From Serpula lacrymans var. lacrymans S7.9 (lineage: Eukaryota > Basidiomycota > Agaricomycetes > Boletales > Serpulaceae), in assembly GCF_000218685.1 (NCBI RefSeq), contig NW_006763290.1, forward strand, positions 4,304,908 to 4,368,907: DNA of 64,000 nt. The letters run 5' to 3'. The notes under the pieces were generated by a model, which did no database searches, was not told the origin of the DNA, and saw only the letters and a list, made by a program, of their open reading frames with translations. Position 1 is the first letter of the stretch, and each line of letters opens with the position of its first letter. A program made the position numbers and the translations under genes. Positions 10,745 to 21,630 of the stretch are shown piece after piece.

Positions 10745-13735
10745 GTTACAGTACCAGTGGAAATGTTAGCCATGCACCTATGGGGGTTTGCTGACTCAGA
10801 TATCTTATAGTGCAGTAAGTTCCTCTTGAACTATATGCTCATTCATATATAGGAGGCTATTAGCAACAAGAGCATGTACATCACAACATAGATTCACTAT
10901 ATGATAGAAGTGTCATCTATGACTAGTTAGTGGGTCTGATGTTTGCCTATATAGAGGTGTACCTAGGGGTAAAACTCAGAGGTGAGTTTATAAATTGCAA
11001 TTTTAACTCACAACTGTTTCTTCCCATGGGCCAAACCATTTTGGTAGGTAGAATGCTGCCCAGGATGGGAAGTACTTGGCATTATCTCAGAGTCTGACAT
11101 TACACTAAGGGCCAGTCAAGGAGTACCATGGATGAATATAGGTATGAAAATATGTCTTTATCTTCTTTATCTTCAAATATACTTGTCAGGCAACAAGACT
11201 GAAGCTATATAACAACCAACAAGAACCACCTAAGTCTTCTTGTGAAAGCAGTAGAGTTAAATATTGCAGATCAAAGAGTATTAAGTAAAGCACAAATATG
11301 AATTAATATTAAACTGAGGAACTAATACATGAACTACTATAGCTTTTATACATAAAGGGGGGATCAGACTGAAAAGAGAAAATAAGATGAAAGTGGTCTG
11401 ATTATCATATAAATCATCTCCTGAGAAAGATTCCAAGAGAAAGGGATGTGTGATTGGCCAAGACAGATATCCCATTGTAGGATGCTGTGCTGCAACTATA
11501 TCAATGCATCAATCTTCCTCCAAGGTTGATCTGATGTAAAGCTTGTCAGTGAGGTATTTCTGTGAGTTGGATATCCTCTAAGAGGTTCAAGGGGAGTCCC
11601 AAACTCTGTAAATATGATAGTAAATGATGATAAAAGGAAAAAGGAAGAAGAAAAATATTAAAAGGAGGATATTGAAAGTAATCTCTAGTCCAAGAGATAA
11701 CTGAGTAACTGGAAAGTTGTTGGAGAGCTACAACATGATGGAGAGGGAATGTGAATTGAGAAAAATGAGATTCCTCACATTACTAATGTTAGTGCTTTCT
11801 CAGAGGAAAATTTATTATGTAGATATCATTGACAAATATTGCCATATCAAATGGAAAGGTCACTTGGATCTTGGTAAGGATCATCAATCTACAAGCTTGA
11901 CCTGTGCTCCAAACAGCTTAGCATAGTTTTTGTTGAATTGACAATTATTCATGCCGCTGTGCAGGTATGTTTTTACTTTCCTATATCATGCCTAGCTAAT
12001 ATATTTGGATTTCAAACACCAGTATGGTACTCCTGGGCTGGTTTTGCTGGACATACTATGTCTTATTTTTCAAATTGTTCAGTGTGTGCTGCACCTTGGA
12101 TACCCCCAAGCTATTGGTAGGTTTGGCATCACTCTGCTCTAACCCTTTATAGTGCTTTTTCCATGCAACAGAGACCTTGCTGTCTATTACAACCAGTCTC
12201 TCCAACACCTATTTTTTCTCCTTATTTATCTAATCAAGATGTCAAAGACCTTATCTCACCTTATCTTGTCACTTAGTCATCTCTTATCTTATCTAAAACA
12301 TGTGATCTATTAGTAAGATCCCTTACCAATCAGCCTTACACATGTTTCTTTGTCATTCACTATGTCATGCCTCACTATAACCTCATGCCTATCCCTATAT
12401 AAATAGCATAATATTCTTGTACATACCCCAGTTGTATATTTACTCTTTTATACTTGCTTGTCATATACCTATTGTTTGATTTAAGTCCTACGCTGCCAGG
12501 TCACCAGTATACAGCTAGGGTCTTTACACAGTTATTGGAAGGAGCTAGGGAGCAGGGAGAGGAGCTGGCTAAGGAATCTAGACAATGACTGTTGAATCTT
12601 GCAAATCCCACAGCCTTGAGGTAAGTGGTTCCATTCTGTTGCCTGTTTTCAGCCAATTTATTAGGCTTATTGTCACTACAAGTGCAGTTATCAGTGGGTG
12701 CTATCACTACTCACCTTTGTGCCCTCTGACTGATACTATAAATCCCAAAAGGTGGCACCTGAGTGTTCACTGGGAGAACAATCAGTAAGTCTTATTTCAT
12801 GAAATAGTCTGATACTATTCACTTGTGTGAACATAGTATTGTTGTAACCAAAGAAGATTCAAGTTTTGATAAGAGAAAGTTTGAGACATTAGCATCTGAA
12901 CCAATAACTCAGATGCTGGTGGTATATTGTTATTTATCATGCATGTAGTTAGGGCACTCAACCAGAACATTTTCAGATGATACACTATCCATTGCACAGC
13001 TAAAGACTTCCAACAAGGTGTTGCAGAATCAAGTGGAAGACCTTGAATCATGCACCTTAGCTATAAAATGCAGTAACTATTGATGTAGTGCTATTGTAGA
13101 GGCTTCACAGAGAGAATTGTTGAAGCTTAACATAGCTAGAGGGAACATTAACTGTGAGCTCTATTCACAGATTCCAGAAGATACTCCATTGCCAAACTCA
13201 TTCTCAAGTAAGTCATTGTGTTTGTATTTATTCTCCTGCATTCACTGACAAAACTCAGGTGGAGAAGAATAAGATAATTTGTAGTTTATTTTGTATGGAT
13301 AGTGTTTTCACTTACAATGACTGCCTTGGATAATTCATATGCAAACTGTTATTGAATCAGATCAAAAGAGATGGATGTTTATCCCCACATACCAAAAACA
13401 ATTGGTGGAATATAAAAGTTTCAGAAGATAGAATCTATGAGACCAGTCTGCTTGGCTTCTGGCCTGACAAAATCTACTAGAAAAGATCAGCAAATAGCAA
13501 CTTCACTGTGCTACACAGAATACTACATGAAATTTGGTGACTCACCATGCTAATATTCAGGCTCCAAGTTGATATCACTGTCAATAATTTTTTCTATAGC
13601 AGGGCATTGATGTCGGCAACAGCATGGCAATGGTCACATTGCTAGAGTGCTGTGGGAGTTGCATGAAAAGATAATACATGCCTTTTTCTCATACTAATAA
13701 GTATGATCCATAATATGTGGATTAGAAGACCATTC
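10745..13735. other. No recognised gene; coiled-coil-like fragment near 13000
   Basis: From 12520 to 13200 the plus strand has short open pieces that would encode heptad-like, Gln/Glu/Leu-rich peptide (for example QLKTSNKVLQNQVEDLE around 13000). A GTAAGTGG splice-donor-like site lies at about 12619. This may be a remnant of a coiled-coil region of a transposon-type gene, but I cannot name it. Elsewhere the stretch is AT-rich and stop-filled. Confidence 0.3.
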
Positions 13736-13739
13736 AGAA

Positions 13740-14170
13740 AGATATAAGAACAAATTACAAACTGAGAATGGAAACATTACAATGAACATAGTATTCAACA
13801 CAAAGCCTAACAGGAAAACAACAATGCACATTCTGAGAATGTCACAATGAGCATTACATTCAGCACAAAGTCTCGCAAGAAAAAAGACAAGTGCAATGTA
13901 CTCTCTGAGAACATCACAATGTGCATGATATTTAGCACAAAGCATGGCAGGGAAGCAACAACAACTACATACTTCCTGAGAGCATCATGATGTGTATGGT
14001 ATTTACACTGTGGGGATCGACTTATATGAGCTCAGCTTATATGCTGAAGATATTGGATATCTGCATTCTGATTGGCTGAAAAAAGCTAAAATTGAATATT
14101 TTCAGCATATAAGCTGGGCTTATATAAGTCAATCCCCACAGTGTTAGCACAAAGCATGATGAGATGGGAA
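13740..14170. repeat. Minisatellite, left block (71-72 bp units)
   Basis: The motif CTGAGAAxxTCACAATGxGCAT, followed by TTAGCACAAAGC about 25 bases later, recurs with starts at 13764, 13835, 13907 and 13978, a period of 71-72 bp. The last unit is split by the MITE at 14006-14143. The array resumes as the right block near 14940 after a solo LTR. Copies have diverged by point changes. ORFs across it are artefacts of a period divisible by three. Confidence 0.75.
14006..14143. mobile_element. 138-bp MITE with 49-bp terminal inverted repeats
   Basis: The ends begin CACTGTGGGGAT and are inverted repeats of about 49 bp with four mismatches, around a spacer of about 40 bp. TTA flanks both sides (14003-14005 and 14144-14146), and removing the element plus one TTA restores the minisatellite unit (GTATTTAGCACAAAGC). 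CACTG ends with a 3-bp duplication fit CACTA/Plavaka-type elements. A TTA duplication also fits PIF/Harbinger. The whole element can fold into one hairpin. It has no coding capacity. Confidence 0.85.
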
Positions 14171-14393
14171 CAGGGGCAGAGTGGGAGTAATAGAGGTAGG
14201 ATGCTAGGCAAAAGCCTGGGGATTGGGAGAGACAGTGATGCCCATGTCGGGGGCTGTTACTTAGTCCTGCACCTATTTCCACTGTGAAGAGCAAAGAATA
14301 GTGTGAGTTGGCAGGAAGGAGGGCAGGGGGGATTTCTCGTGTTGATGGTTGTCCCAATTAGGGCAGTGCAAGGAGATGCTGAGATGCAGTAGT

Positions 14394-14869
14394 TGTTACA
14401 ATAACACAATTTTCGGACCTTTCCTTCTTTTTCATTCTCCGCTTTAACCTTGTACACTTTAGCTTTCACACATGGTGCCACGTGGCACTTCCCCTTTTGT
14501 TCAAACTCCTCTTTCTCGCGCCACATTGCCTTCTTCTTATTTTAGATACAACTCTATCACACAGTGGAGCTGGTCATGCGGGCTAGGCCCCATGACATCA
14601 TCAGCCACTGACTTTATCAACTGTACAGTACATAAGTACAAACACTCTGTATTAGTATATATACCCCAATAAATCCTGAAAATTGTGTTATTGTAACACA
14701 AACACTCTGTATTAGTATATATACCCCAATAAATCCAGGAGACTCCTTAGCGAGTTCTCCTGTTGTATACCAACAAACTCTCTGCAGCCTAAGGGGTAAC
14801 CACTCCCTCAACATCTTCTTTATAGTGTGTTCTTGTGTGCACCAGAGTAACTAACTCTTGGTTGTTACA
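14394..14869 (-). mobile_element. Solo LTR, family A (copy 2), with internal duplication
   Basis: This reverse-oriented copy begins TGTTACAATAACAC and ends TTGGTTGTTACA, with a perfect target duplication GTAGT (14389-14393 and 14870-14874). It is 476 bp, about 60 bp longer than its relatives. The extra length is a duplication: the segment ACAAACACTCTGTATTAG through CCCCAATAAATCC occurs twice (from about 14638 and 14698). A 22-base stretch between the copies reads TGAAAATTGTGTTATTGTAACA minus its last bases, which is the LTR 3' end in the opposite orientation to this copy. Confidence 0.9.
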
Positions 14870-14929
14870 GTAGTGGACCCCTGTGCAGACTTTGGCAGAT
14901 CATTTGCAACTTCTTTAGGATCAGGAAGA

Positions 14930-15435
14930 GACAACTGCGATATACTTCTTGAGAATGTCATGATATGCATAACATTCGGCACAAAGCCTAGCGGGAAGAG
15001 ACATAACTGCAACACACTCACTGAGAATCTCACAATAGCATGGCACTTAGCACAAAGCCTGAGAAGAAAACAGACAACAGAAATGTACTTCCTAAATGTT
15101 AAGGTGGGCATGATATTTGGCACAAATTCCAGAAAGTAAAGAAACAATAGCACTGCACCAGCTGAAAACATCATAATGAGCATGGAATTCAGCATAAATT
15201 CTGGAAGGTAGAGAAACAACAGCAACACACCAACTGAGAATATCATGATGAGCATAAAATTTGGTATAAGACAGGAATGAGATAGCAGCAACACATGACC
15301 TGAGAAAGTCATGATGGGCATGATGATTAGCACACATCAGGAAAAGAGGCAACATACAATCTGAGAAAGTCACATGGACATGACATTTAGCACAAAGCCT
15401 AGCAAATGGGAACAGCATCTTCTTGACAAAGCCAC
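14930..15435. repeat. Minisatellite, right block
   Basis: Units start at about 14951, 15023, 15094, 15164, 15236, 15302 and 15363, so the spacing is 70-72 bp at first and 61-66 bp in the last units. Each holds GAGAAxxTCAxxATG and AGCACAAAGCC-like cores. The minus-strand ORFs of 141-160 codons across this block consist of the repeat translated and are not genes. Confidence 0.75.
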
Positions 15436-15510
15436 ACATTGCTATTTTGGTCAATATGGCACCATTACCCCTCACCAGAATACTGTGTGAAATGATGATG
15501 CTATCTGTTG

Positions 15511-15930
15511 TGACCAACTCGAGGTGGCACTCAAGTCCATCAGTCTGTCAAAGTGTCATGTCACACAAATATGCTAGCTGCTTGCTACCATCTGTTATCA
15601 TTCCACTCTTTCTTTACAAATCTGTGTGTTCTTTTCCTTGTCCCAGGCTCACTTGCCCTTTTTCTCTCAGAAAAACTATCCTTTTTCACACTCTGAGGAT
15701 GTCTTTGCTGTCCCACTATTCACCTCCTCAGTTTTGCCTCTACCAAACATTTTGCCATATCCAATTTTTTCCACATCTCTCAGCTCACACCTACTTATCT
15801 GATCATCTTGACTCTAGCAGGTGTACACACATTTTTCCTGCCTGTTTTGACCAGCTTAAGGTGGTACTAAAATTCATCAATCTGTTAAAGTGTCACATTG
15901 TGCAAATATGTCAGCTGGTTGCCACTGTCC
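15511..15930. repeat. Diverged direct repeat pair of about 85 bp
   Basis: Bases 15511-15596 and 15849-15930 are clearly related. Both contain TGACCA(A/G)CT, GGTGG(C/T)ACT, CATCA(G/A)TCTGT(C/T)AAAGTGTCA and an AAATATG...GCTG block, at a spacing of about 338 bases. They are too diverged for a recent duplication. The intervening sequence is pyrimidine-rich on the plus strand. No gene is recognised. Confidence 0.5.
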
Positions 15931-15959
15931 TTCATCTTGGAAATTTATAATTTATGGTT

Positions 15960-16575
15960 GATCATTCCTGTAAAAGAAGATGCTGCAGTGGTATGGAATG
16001 TTGATGAAAAGCCAGCTTGAAAAGGGGCTGATCTTGGAAGTGAATGGTTGCTTTACAACCATCCCTCCCCAGACAAGTGGTTGCTTTAAGGCTTCATTAT
16101 TAGTGCAGGTGGTTTTATGGCTAAATTGCCTAGGTATGTGCATAAACTCATATTTCTGGCTTCCCAGTATCACCTTCACTCCTCCTCATCTGCAGGCTTT
16201 ACTGCCTTTTTCACTCCACTGTCCCTCCTCCTCACTCTTCTACTCCTGCCAGCACATCAATAGTGTCTTTCCACCCCTCACCTCAACTCCACCCTCCCCA
16301 CCCTTAGTTTATCCATGTGCTGCAGACCACATCCAGGCCCAGAGCACCAGCAGAACTTTGCATATGATTATCACTCTCGGCAGCAACAAACTCCCTCTCC
16401 AACCAATGCTGCCAACCCTGCCAGCAACCTCTCCCACTCCAGATCTCATTTTTGTGATATTGACCTAGCCAGAAGCACCACCACCACCCACTCTTTTTAT
16501 CATCAAAACTCTCTCTCCTCTGTCTCTCCTCCACCACCACATTTACACTACTGCCTCCACTCAAATACTATTCTC
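15960..16575 (+). other. Proline/serine-rich ORFs, no recognised gene
   Basis: Plus-strand ORFs at 15980-16468 (162 codons) and 16315-16584 arise from CT-rich sequence. They give proline, serine and leucine runs without a recognisable domain. They have no matching neighbour, no clear intron and no upstream signal that I can see, so I list the stretch without calling a gene. Confidence 0.3.
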
Positions 16576-16579
16576 ATCT

Positions 16580-16995
16580 TGTAACAACCAAGAGTTAGTT
16601 ACTCTGGCGCACAATTCAGACAAGCAAAAGAGTAATGAAGAGGGAGTGGTTACCCCTTAAGATAGGACCAAGTTGGTTGTGGGTAAACAACAGGAGGACT
16701 TGCTGAGGAGTCTCCTGGATCTATTGGGGTTTATATACTACTACAGTGTTGTTTGTACATATGTACTATACAGTTGATGGAGGCAGTGGCTGATGATGTC
16801 ATGGGGCATAGCTCGTGTGACCAGTTCCACTGTGTGAGGAACTTGTAGCTAAAAATAAGGAAAAGGCAGTGCAGCACGAGAAGGTGGAGTTTGAACAAAG
16901 ATGAAAAGTGCCGCATGGCACAGTGTGTGAAAACTACAAAAGAAAGTTGAAGAGGAGAATGAAAATTAAAGGTCCAAAAATTGTGTATTGTAACA
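16580..16995 (+). mobile_element. Solo LTR, family A (copy 3)
   Basis: This 416-bp sequence runs from TGTAACAACCAAGAG to TATTGTAACA, with a perfect target duplication CATCT (16575-16579 and 16996-17000). It contains the same internal blocks as the other family A copies, including the TATATACTACTACAG TATA-like region. It lies just upstream of the NLR relic. Confidence 0.9.
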
Positions 16996-17389
16996 CATCT
17001 CTGGTCATTCCTCACCGATAGCTCCTCTAGGCAACTGGTTGGCTACCCTCTGCAAGGCTATTCTAAATGATTGTACAGATACAGCCTCTTAAAGGAAAGA
17101 GGGCTGAGGAAGTTCCAGCTGACATGGAGTCTAACATCAATCATGTCACTATGTAAGCCATTTTGTGAATCTCTTCAAGTTACTTTTCTGACAATAATGC
17201 ATCAGTATCCTTGAAGATATTGCAAATTTTCTGGACAATATTGCAAACCAAAACTTTTTGCTGTTGCTTGTGTTTCAGAGTATGAATGCCGAGAAGGTTG
17301 CAAGTGCTTCATAGAAAATCAAATAAGTGATAGAACAGTTCTCTGTGTGTTTTTATTATTCTCACCTATTTTGTCTTGCTTAAGCTTAT

Positions 17390-18280
17390 ATGAGTCAATA
17401 CAAGGTTTCTACAAAAATTGAGGAAGTAGTATGCCTTTGCAGGATGGCAACAGATATTAAGCATATAGCAGAGGAGCTCACTGAGATTAAAATGCATACT
17501 AGATCTTCAGCTTCAGCATGTCCAATCCCTAGGAACAGCTCTATCTTTTATGGTCAAGATGCAATTGTCAAAGACATCATCAGCCTGATGTGTGGCCCTG
17601 AGAGTTCTCATATTGCAATCCTTGGCCATGGAGGAATTGGAAAGACAGTGGTAGCTCTTAACATCATGAATTCCCCAGAGGTTGAGCAGCACTTCAGCAC
17701 AAAATATTTTTGGGTTCCTTGTAATCGAGCTGGCTCACTATTGTGACTCCTTGACAATATAGTCAAACATCTAAGTATTGTGCAAAACACTGTAGACTGC
17801 CTGGGAGATATCATTTCAGAATTGAATGCTACTTCAGATTCACGTATCATCAAGTTTGACAACTTTGAGACTGTGTGGAATCTAGAACAACAGCTGGAAA
17901 TCTTAAACATCCTTAACTCCATTAAAAAAATTCCTCATCTCTCAATTCTGGTCACTATTCATTCTGAAATTGCTCCATCATCTGGGATCAGCTGGCATAC
18001 TCAAAAACTTTATGCTCTTGAGGTAGAAATAGCATAGGCAGTATACATAAAGATTTATAGTGAAGTGAAGACAGATGATGCTCTGAACCATCTACTTTCT
18101 AAGCTAGATTATGTACCTCTTACTATTATACTTATGGCAACTCTCAGCACAACCTCAGGCTTAATGCCAACTTGTCTTGTGGACACCTGGAAGAATATTG
18201 GGACAGACATGCTTAGTCAAAATGTAGATCCCATAGCAACAGAAAAGATATGGTTTTTAACAAGAGCCTGTTATATATAA
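17390..18280 (+). pseudogene. NLR-type NB-ARC/NACHT ATPase relic
   Basis: This is a nucleotide-binding module of a fungal NOD-like receptor of the kind abundant in basidiomycetes, whose full proteins act as intracellular STAND ATPase sensors. The first open segment (118 codons) has the linker IPRNSSIFYGQDAIVKDI, then hhGHGGIGKT at residues 79-86 (P-loop/Walker A). A TGA follows near 17743 after GSLL. The same frame then continues with RIIKFDNFETVW (Walker B with the basidiomycete-style DNFE), a sensor-like ILVTIHSE and ISWHT. A second stop lies near 18036. The helical region DALNHLLSKLDYVPLTI (about 18078-18128), which corresponds to the GLPLA-type motif, follows. No N-terminal effector domain or C-terminal TPR/WD/LRR repeats are seen, so the copy is also truncated. 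Identification is confident; loss of function is inferred from two in-frame stops. Confidence 0.8.
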
Positions 18281-18519
18281 CAAGAACATACACATATACA
18301 AAATCCAGCCTCAACCATTATTTTATTGCATTGTTATTTTTTTGGTTTGCTTGAACACATTTATTTTTGATTTTTCACTGCAATTTATATTCAGGTGAGC
18401 TGCACGTTAGACCTGAAAAGAGTCTGTAATTTTTAGAAAAGTAAAGGTAGACTAATGTACTGACAAGGTGTGAAGGGGGTCAACCTGTAATGTAAGAGGA
18501 ACAATCAGGTTGTCCCACA

Positions 18520-18800
18520 ACATTCTTGAGACATCCTAAGGGTCTTGCCAGTATGGGACATCCCATGATTAGGGTGGGATATCCCAGGTATATCCTGGAT
18601 ATATCCCATGATCATGGTGGGATGTCCCCAGGGCACAGTGGGACATCCTAGGGATATCCCAATAGCATGGAGGGATGTTCTAAGGGCACAGTGGGATATT
18701 CCAGGGATATCCCATGATCATAGTGGGTTGTTCTAATAGCATGAAGAGTTGTCCCCAAGGGCATGATGGGGTGTCCCAAGGGCACAGTGGGACATCCCTT
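18520..18800. repeat. Cluster of GGGA(C/T)ATCCC-type palindromic motifs
   Basis: About a dozen near-copies of GGGATATCCC, GGGACATCCC and GGGATGTCCC occur within 280 bases, separated by ATGATCATxGTGG and AGGGCACAGT spacers, forming a degenerate tandem array. The same decamer appears in smaller clusters near 25140-25265, 25735-25805 and 26610-26660. No coding role is evident. Confidence 0.6.
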
Positions 18801-18804
18801 GTCA

Positions 18805-19610
18805 AAGCACTAATCCCAGCACATGTTAACTAACTTGTTACTCTGGATGAAGGGTAGCAGCACCAAGCATTTGAGGTGTATAGCAGTCTCATAGTTGCAA
18901 GAGCTCTTGATAAAAGTAGTAGCTTTTAAACTCATTTGTAAAGCAAAGGAGGATAGGCACATAAGGCACAAAGGACTAGTAGAAGTATTTAGCTGCAGAA
19001 AGCCAAATCCTGCAAACATAGCTCAAAATAAATATATCTGCTTGTAAATACTAATCTGCATTGTTAGGAGTTAAGACCCACCAGAGCAAACCCTTAATCA
19101 CCTCTAGTATGGATAGCTGAAAAAAGATAGTTACCCACACCACCACCAAAAGCATATGGTGGTACTGCACTTAAAACATAGGATTGTTCAATCAGACATT
19201 TGACTTCAAGGGATTACAGCACAATCCCACAATATTGATGTTTTGGGGATTGCTCTGTGACCTCAGGCCAAACAACAACATTGAAAATCACAACACCAAA
19301 GACTTGACTTGGAACTGTGTGATAGCTGATCTGGGTGGAGAGTATCATGACAACAGTGTCAAGCTCACATTGCAAACATCAGGATGTGTGGAAGATGAAT
19401 TGCTCAATGATACACTTTATTATTGATAAGATGAGGATTAGATAGTATAACATTACATGCATAAGGATCACACAGAGGTTGCTCTTGTTATATTATGGAA
19501 TGATTAGATTCACAGTCTCTGGTGCTATGCCTACAACTTATGCTTTACAGGCAAGCTTTCTTCAATGAACTGCTTTTCTGGCTCTTTGTTTACACACATA
19601 TTTTGATACA
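18805..19610. other. No recognised gene; one 80-codon plus-strand ORF
   Basis: The ORF at 19184-19426 (80 codons, plus) begins MFNQTFDFKGLQ and has no domain I recognise. It could be an exon of a decayed gene. The remaining sequence up to the Penelope-like relic is AT-rich with stops in every frame. Confidence 0.3.
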
Positions 19611-19616
19611 TTTTTG

Positions 19617-21630
19617 GCAACCACGAGGTAGCTAAAGTTAGAACTACTGCTGAGTTATCACATTATGGCTACATTGAGCACGGCTTTGATATCAGAAGAA
19701 ACATTGTGCAGAACACAATTCTCACCATGCTGGTCGAGACACATGGCGGAGATAGATCAAGAATAACCTTGGATCCGCGCATAGCCAAACTCAAATGATT
19801 CATGACCAATAATAACTATATGGTCACAATTACAGATAAAATTTTTGGAATAGCCGTCATTAGGAAAGACTGGTTCATAGAAAGATGTCTATCACTGTTG
19901 TCCAACCCCATTAAATAAGCGGTTGTAAGTCAAAATGAGGCAAACATGATATTAAACAAACAATACATACTCTTGCAAGAATTTAACAATATGACAAGTG
20001 CAAGCCCATATGGAAAACAGCTGGCGCAGTTCTTTATTTCCCTGAAGATGCCAGCAGGCGGCATACATAAGATCCCGGAATTTTATGGCATCCCAAAGAT
20101 CCATAAAATGCCGACCAAGATGCGACCAATAATCCCCTGCTACAATGCAATTCAGAACCCAGCTGCAAAGTATGTGAGCAAGATGCTTAAACCTGTGATC
20201 TCCGGATCAGAGACCATTTTAGTTTCATCTAAACAAATGGCTATAGCACTTGATCGTTTGAATACCAGACGCAGACAAGTATATTTAGTGACAGGAGATA
20301 TAGTGGCATACTATCTGTCCATTCCAGTGCAGTGAAGCAATCTGAAGAGATTGTGTTGGAGTCATTCTTAGAACACTACTTCCACTGGACAGATCTCAAA
20401 TTACTCGAATGGACCAAACTTAAAGCTTACCAGCTTTTTGAACAGTGTCTGCAACTGGCCCATTCGAAATTATTAACGCAATTTCAAGGAACAATTTGCC
20501 AAGCACTCAAAGGACTAGCAATGGGTGTTGCGAGTAGCCCCAACGTAGTGAACCTATTTGGTCGCTATTTCAAGACTCGGTCTGAACTCCTGCATGATCT
20601 GCACGTACTTTTATACAAACAGTTCATAGACAACTTGTTTGTTGTAGTTAAAGCAATATCTGCTTTAGAAGCCCTTTGACTCGTTCAAACTCTAAAGTTT
20701 GAAGATTGCGTGATTGATTGGGAGTACCCTTCTACGTGCCAGGTATTTTTAGATATGCAAATTTACCTGGACTCTATTGGCAGGATCCAATGGAGACCTT
20801 ACAGGAATGTGAACAATCATCTCAAACAAATGCCATGGATCTCCCACCACCCCTTAGACATGAAACGCGGGGCTGTTCTCGGCAAAATTTCACGGCTAGC
20901 TACCCTCTGTTCTCACAAGGATACATTCCTGGAGAGCAGGCAAGGACCCTATCAACTGTATGTTGCCCATGGCTACCCTGACGGAGAGTTAAAGACATGG
21001 CTCAATTCAGAAGAATTGAATAAGCGTTGGTTGAACTGGCTTTTGATCCGGGATGACACGATGCGGCAATGGACCCACTTATAATCCTGAAGAGCCAACT
21101 TAACCCTGTATGGAACTACTTTGACGCTAAAGAATTGCAGGCAGGCATTGTTGGCTATTGGCGTGAATATTGTAGAAAGTTCACGGCTGGTGACATACCG
21201 TCACTAGGTTTCCCCATGTTCATGCACTGGCCTGGTTGCCATGACATGGTGGTGCATGACTTGGTGTTAGTCCGTCCCTGTGCAGAGCAGGTTGAGGCCG
21301 GTGGGTCAGTGGCCTTGGCCGCTGATCCAATGGACTCCTTGTTCCTGCCTGTGGGCGGACCCCCCAAGCGGTGTCTGAGCCCCCTGCACTCTCATCCTCT
21401 GACCATCAGGTCATTGCGGATGTGCGGAAACTCAAATTTGCAAACAATTCTTGTTCGCTCGTGTCAAGAAAGGTTACTGACAATCTTTTTAGGCGAGTCA
21501 ACAAATGGAAACATGCCTTGCTTGATTGCAAAAAGCCAGAGCTTAAAGCACCGGTAGATTGGGACAGCTATGCAGTCGAAGACCAAATAGTGCAACCTTT
21601 TGAAAGCATGGAGATTGGCTGGGATTGAAC
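19617..21630 (+). pseudogene. Penelope-like reverse transcriptase relic
   Basis: This looks like a nearly full-length copy of the RT protein of Penelope-like retroelements, which prime reverse transcription directly on chromosomal ends or nicks. The N-terminal part (19617-19945) is readable but has stops at 19796 and 19916. Then come the diagnostic FYGIPKIHK (about residue 46 of the 129-codon ORF at 19946), MRPIIPCYNAIQNPAAK, and VTGDIVAYYLS (RT A block). After a frame change come GLAMGVASSPNVVNLFG (B block) and FIDNLFVV (C block; the catalytic Asp pair reads D-N). After another frame change come ISHHPLDMKRG, SRLATLCS and YLDMQ-like motifs (20710-21084), and finally VWNYFDAKEL, GYWREY and SRKVTDNLF up to 21630. 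No GIY-YIG domain is visible. Endonuclease-lacking fungal PLEs (Coprina) are known at telomeres, and this may be related. At least two stops and three frame changes make it inactive. Confidence 0.7.

Noticed and set aside
14851..15517. ORFs of 141-160 codons on the minus strand that look like a repetitive Cys/Leu-rich protein
   Set aside because: They are translations of the minisatellite, whose period is often near a multiple of three. The frame is interrupted in every block and no start or splice signal fits.
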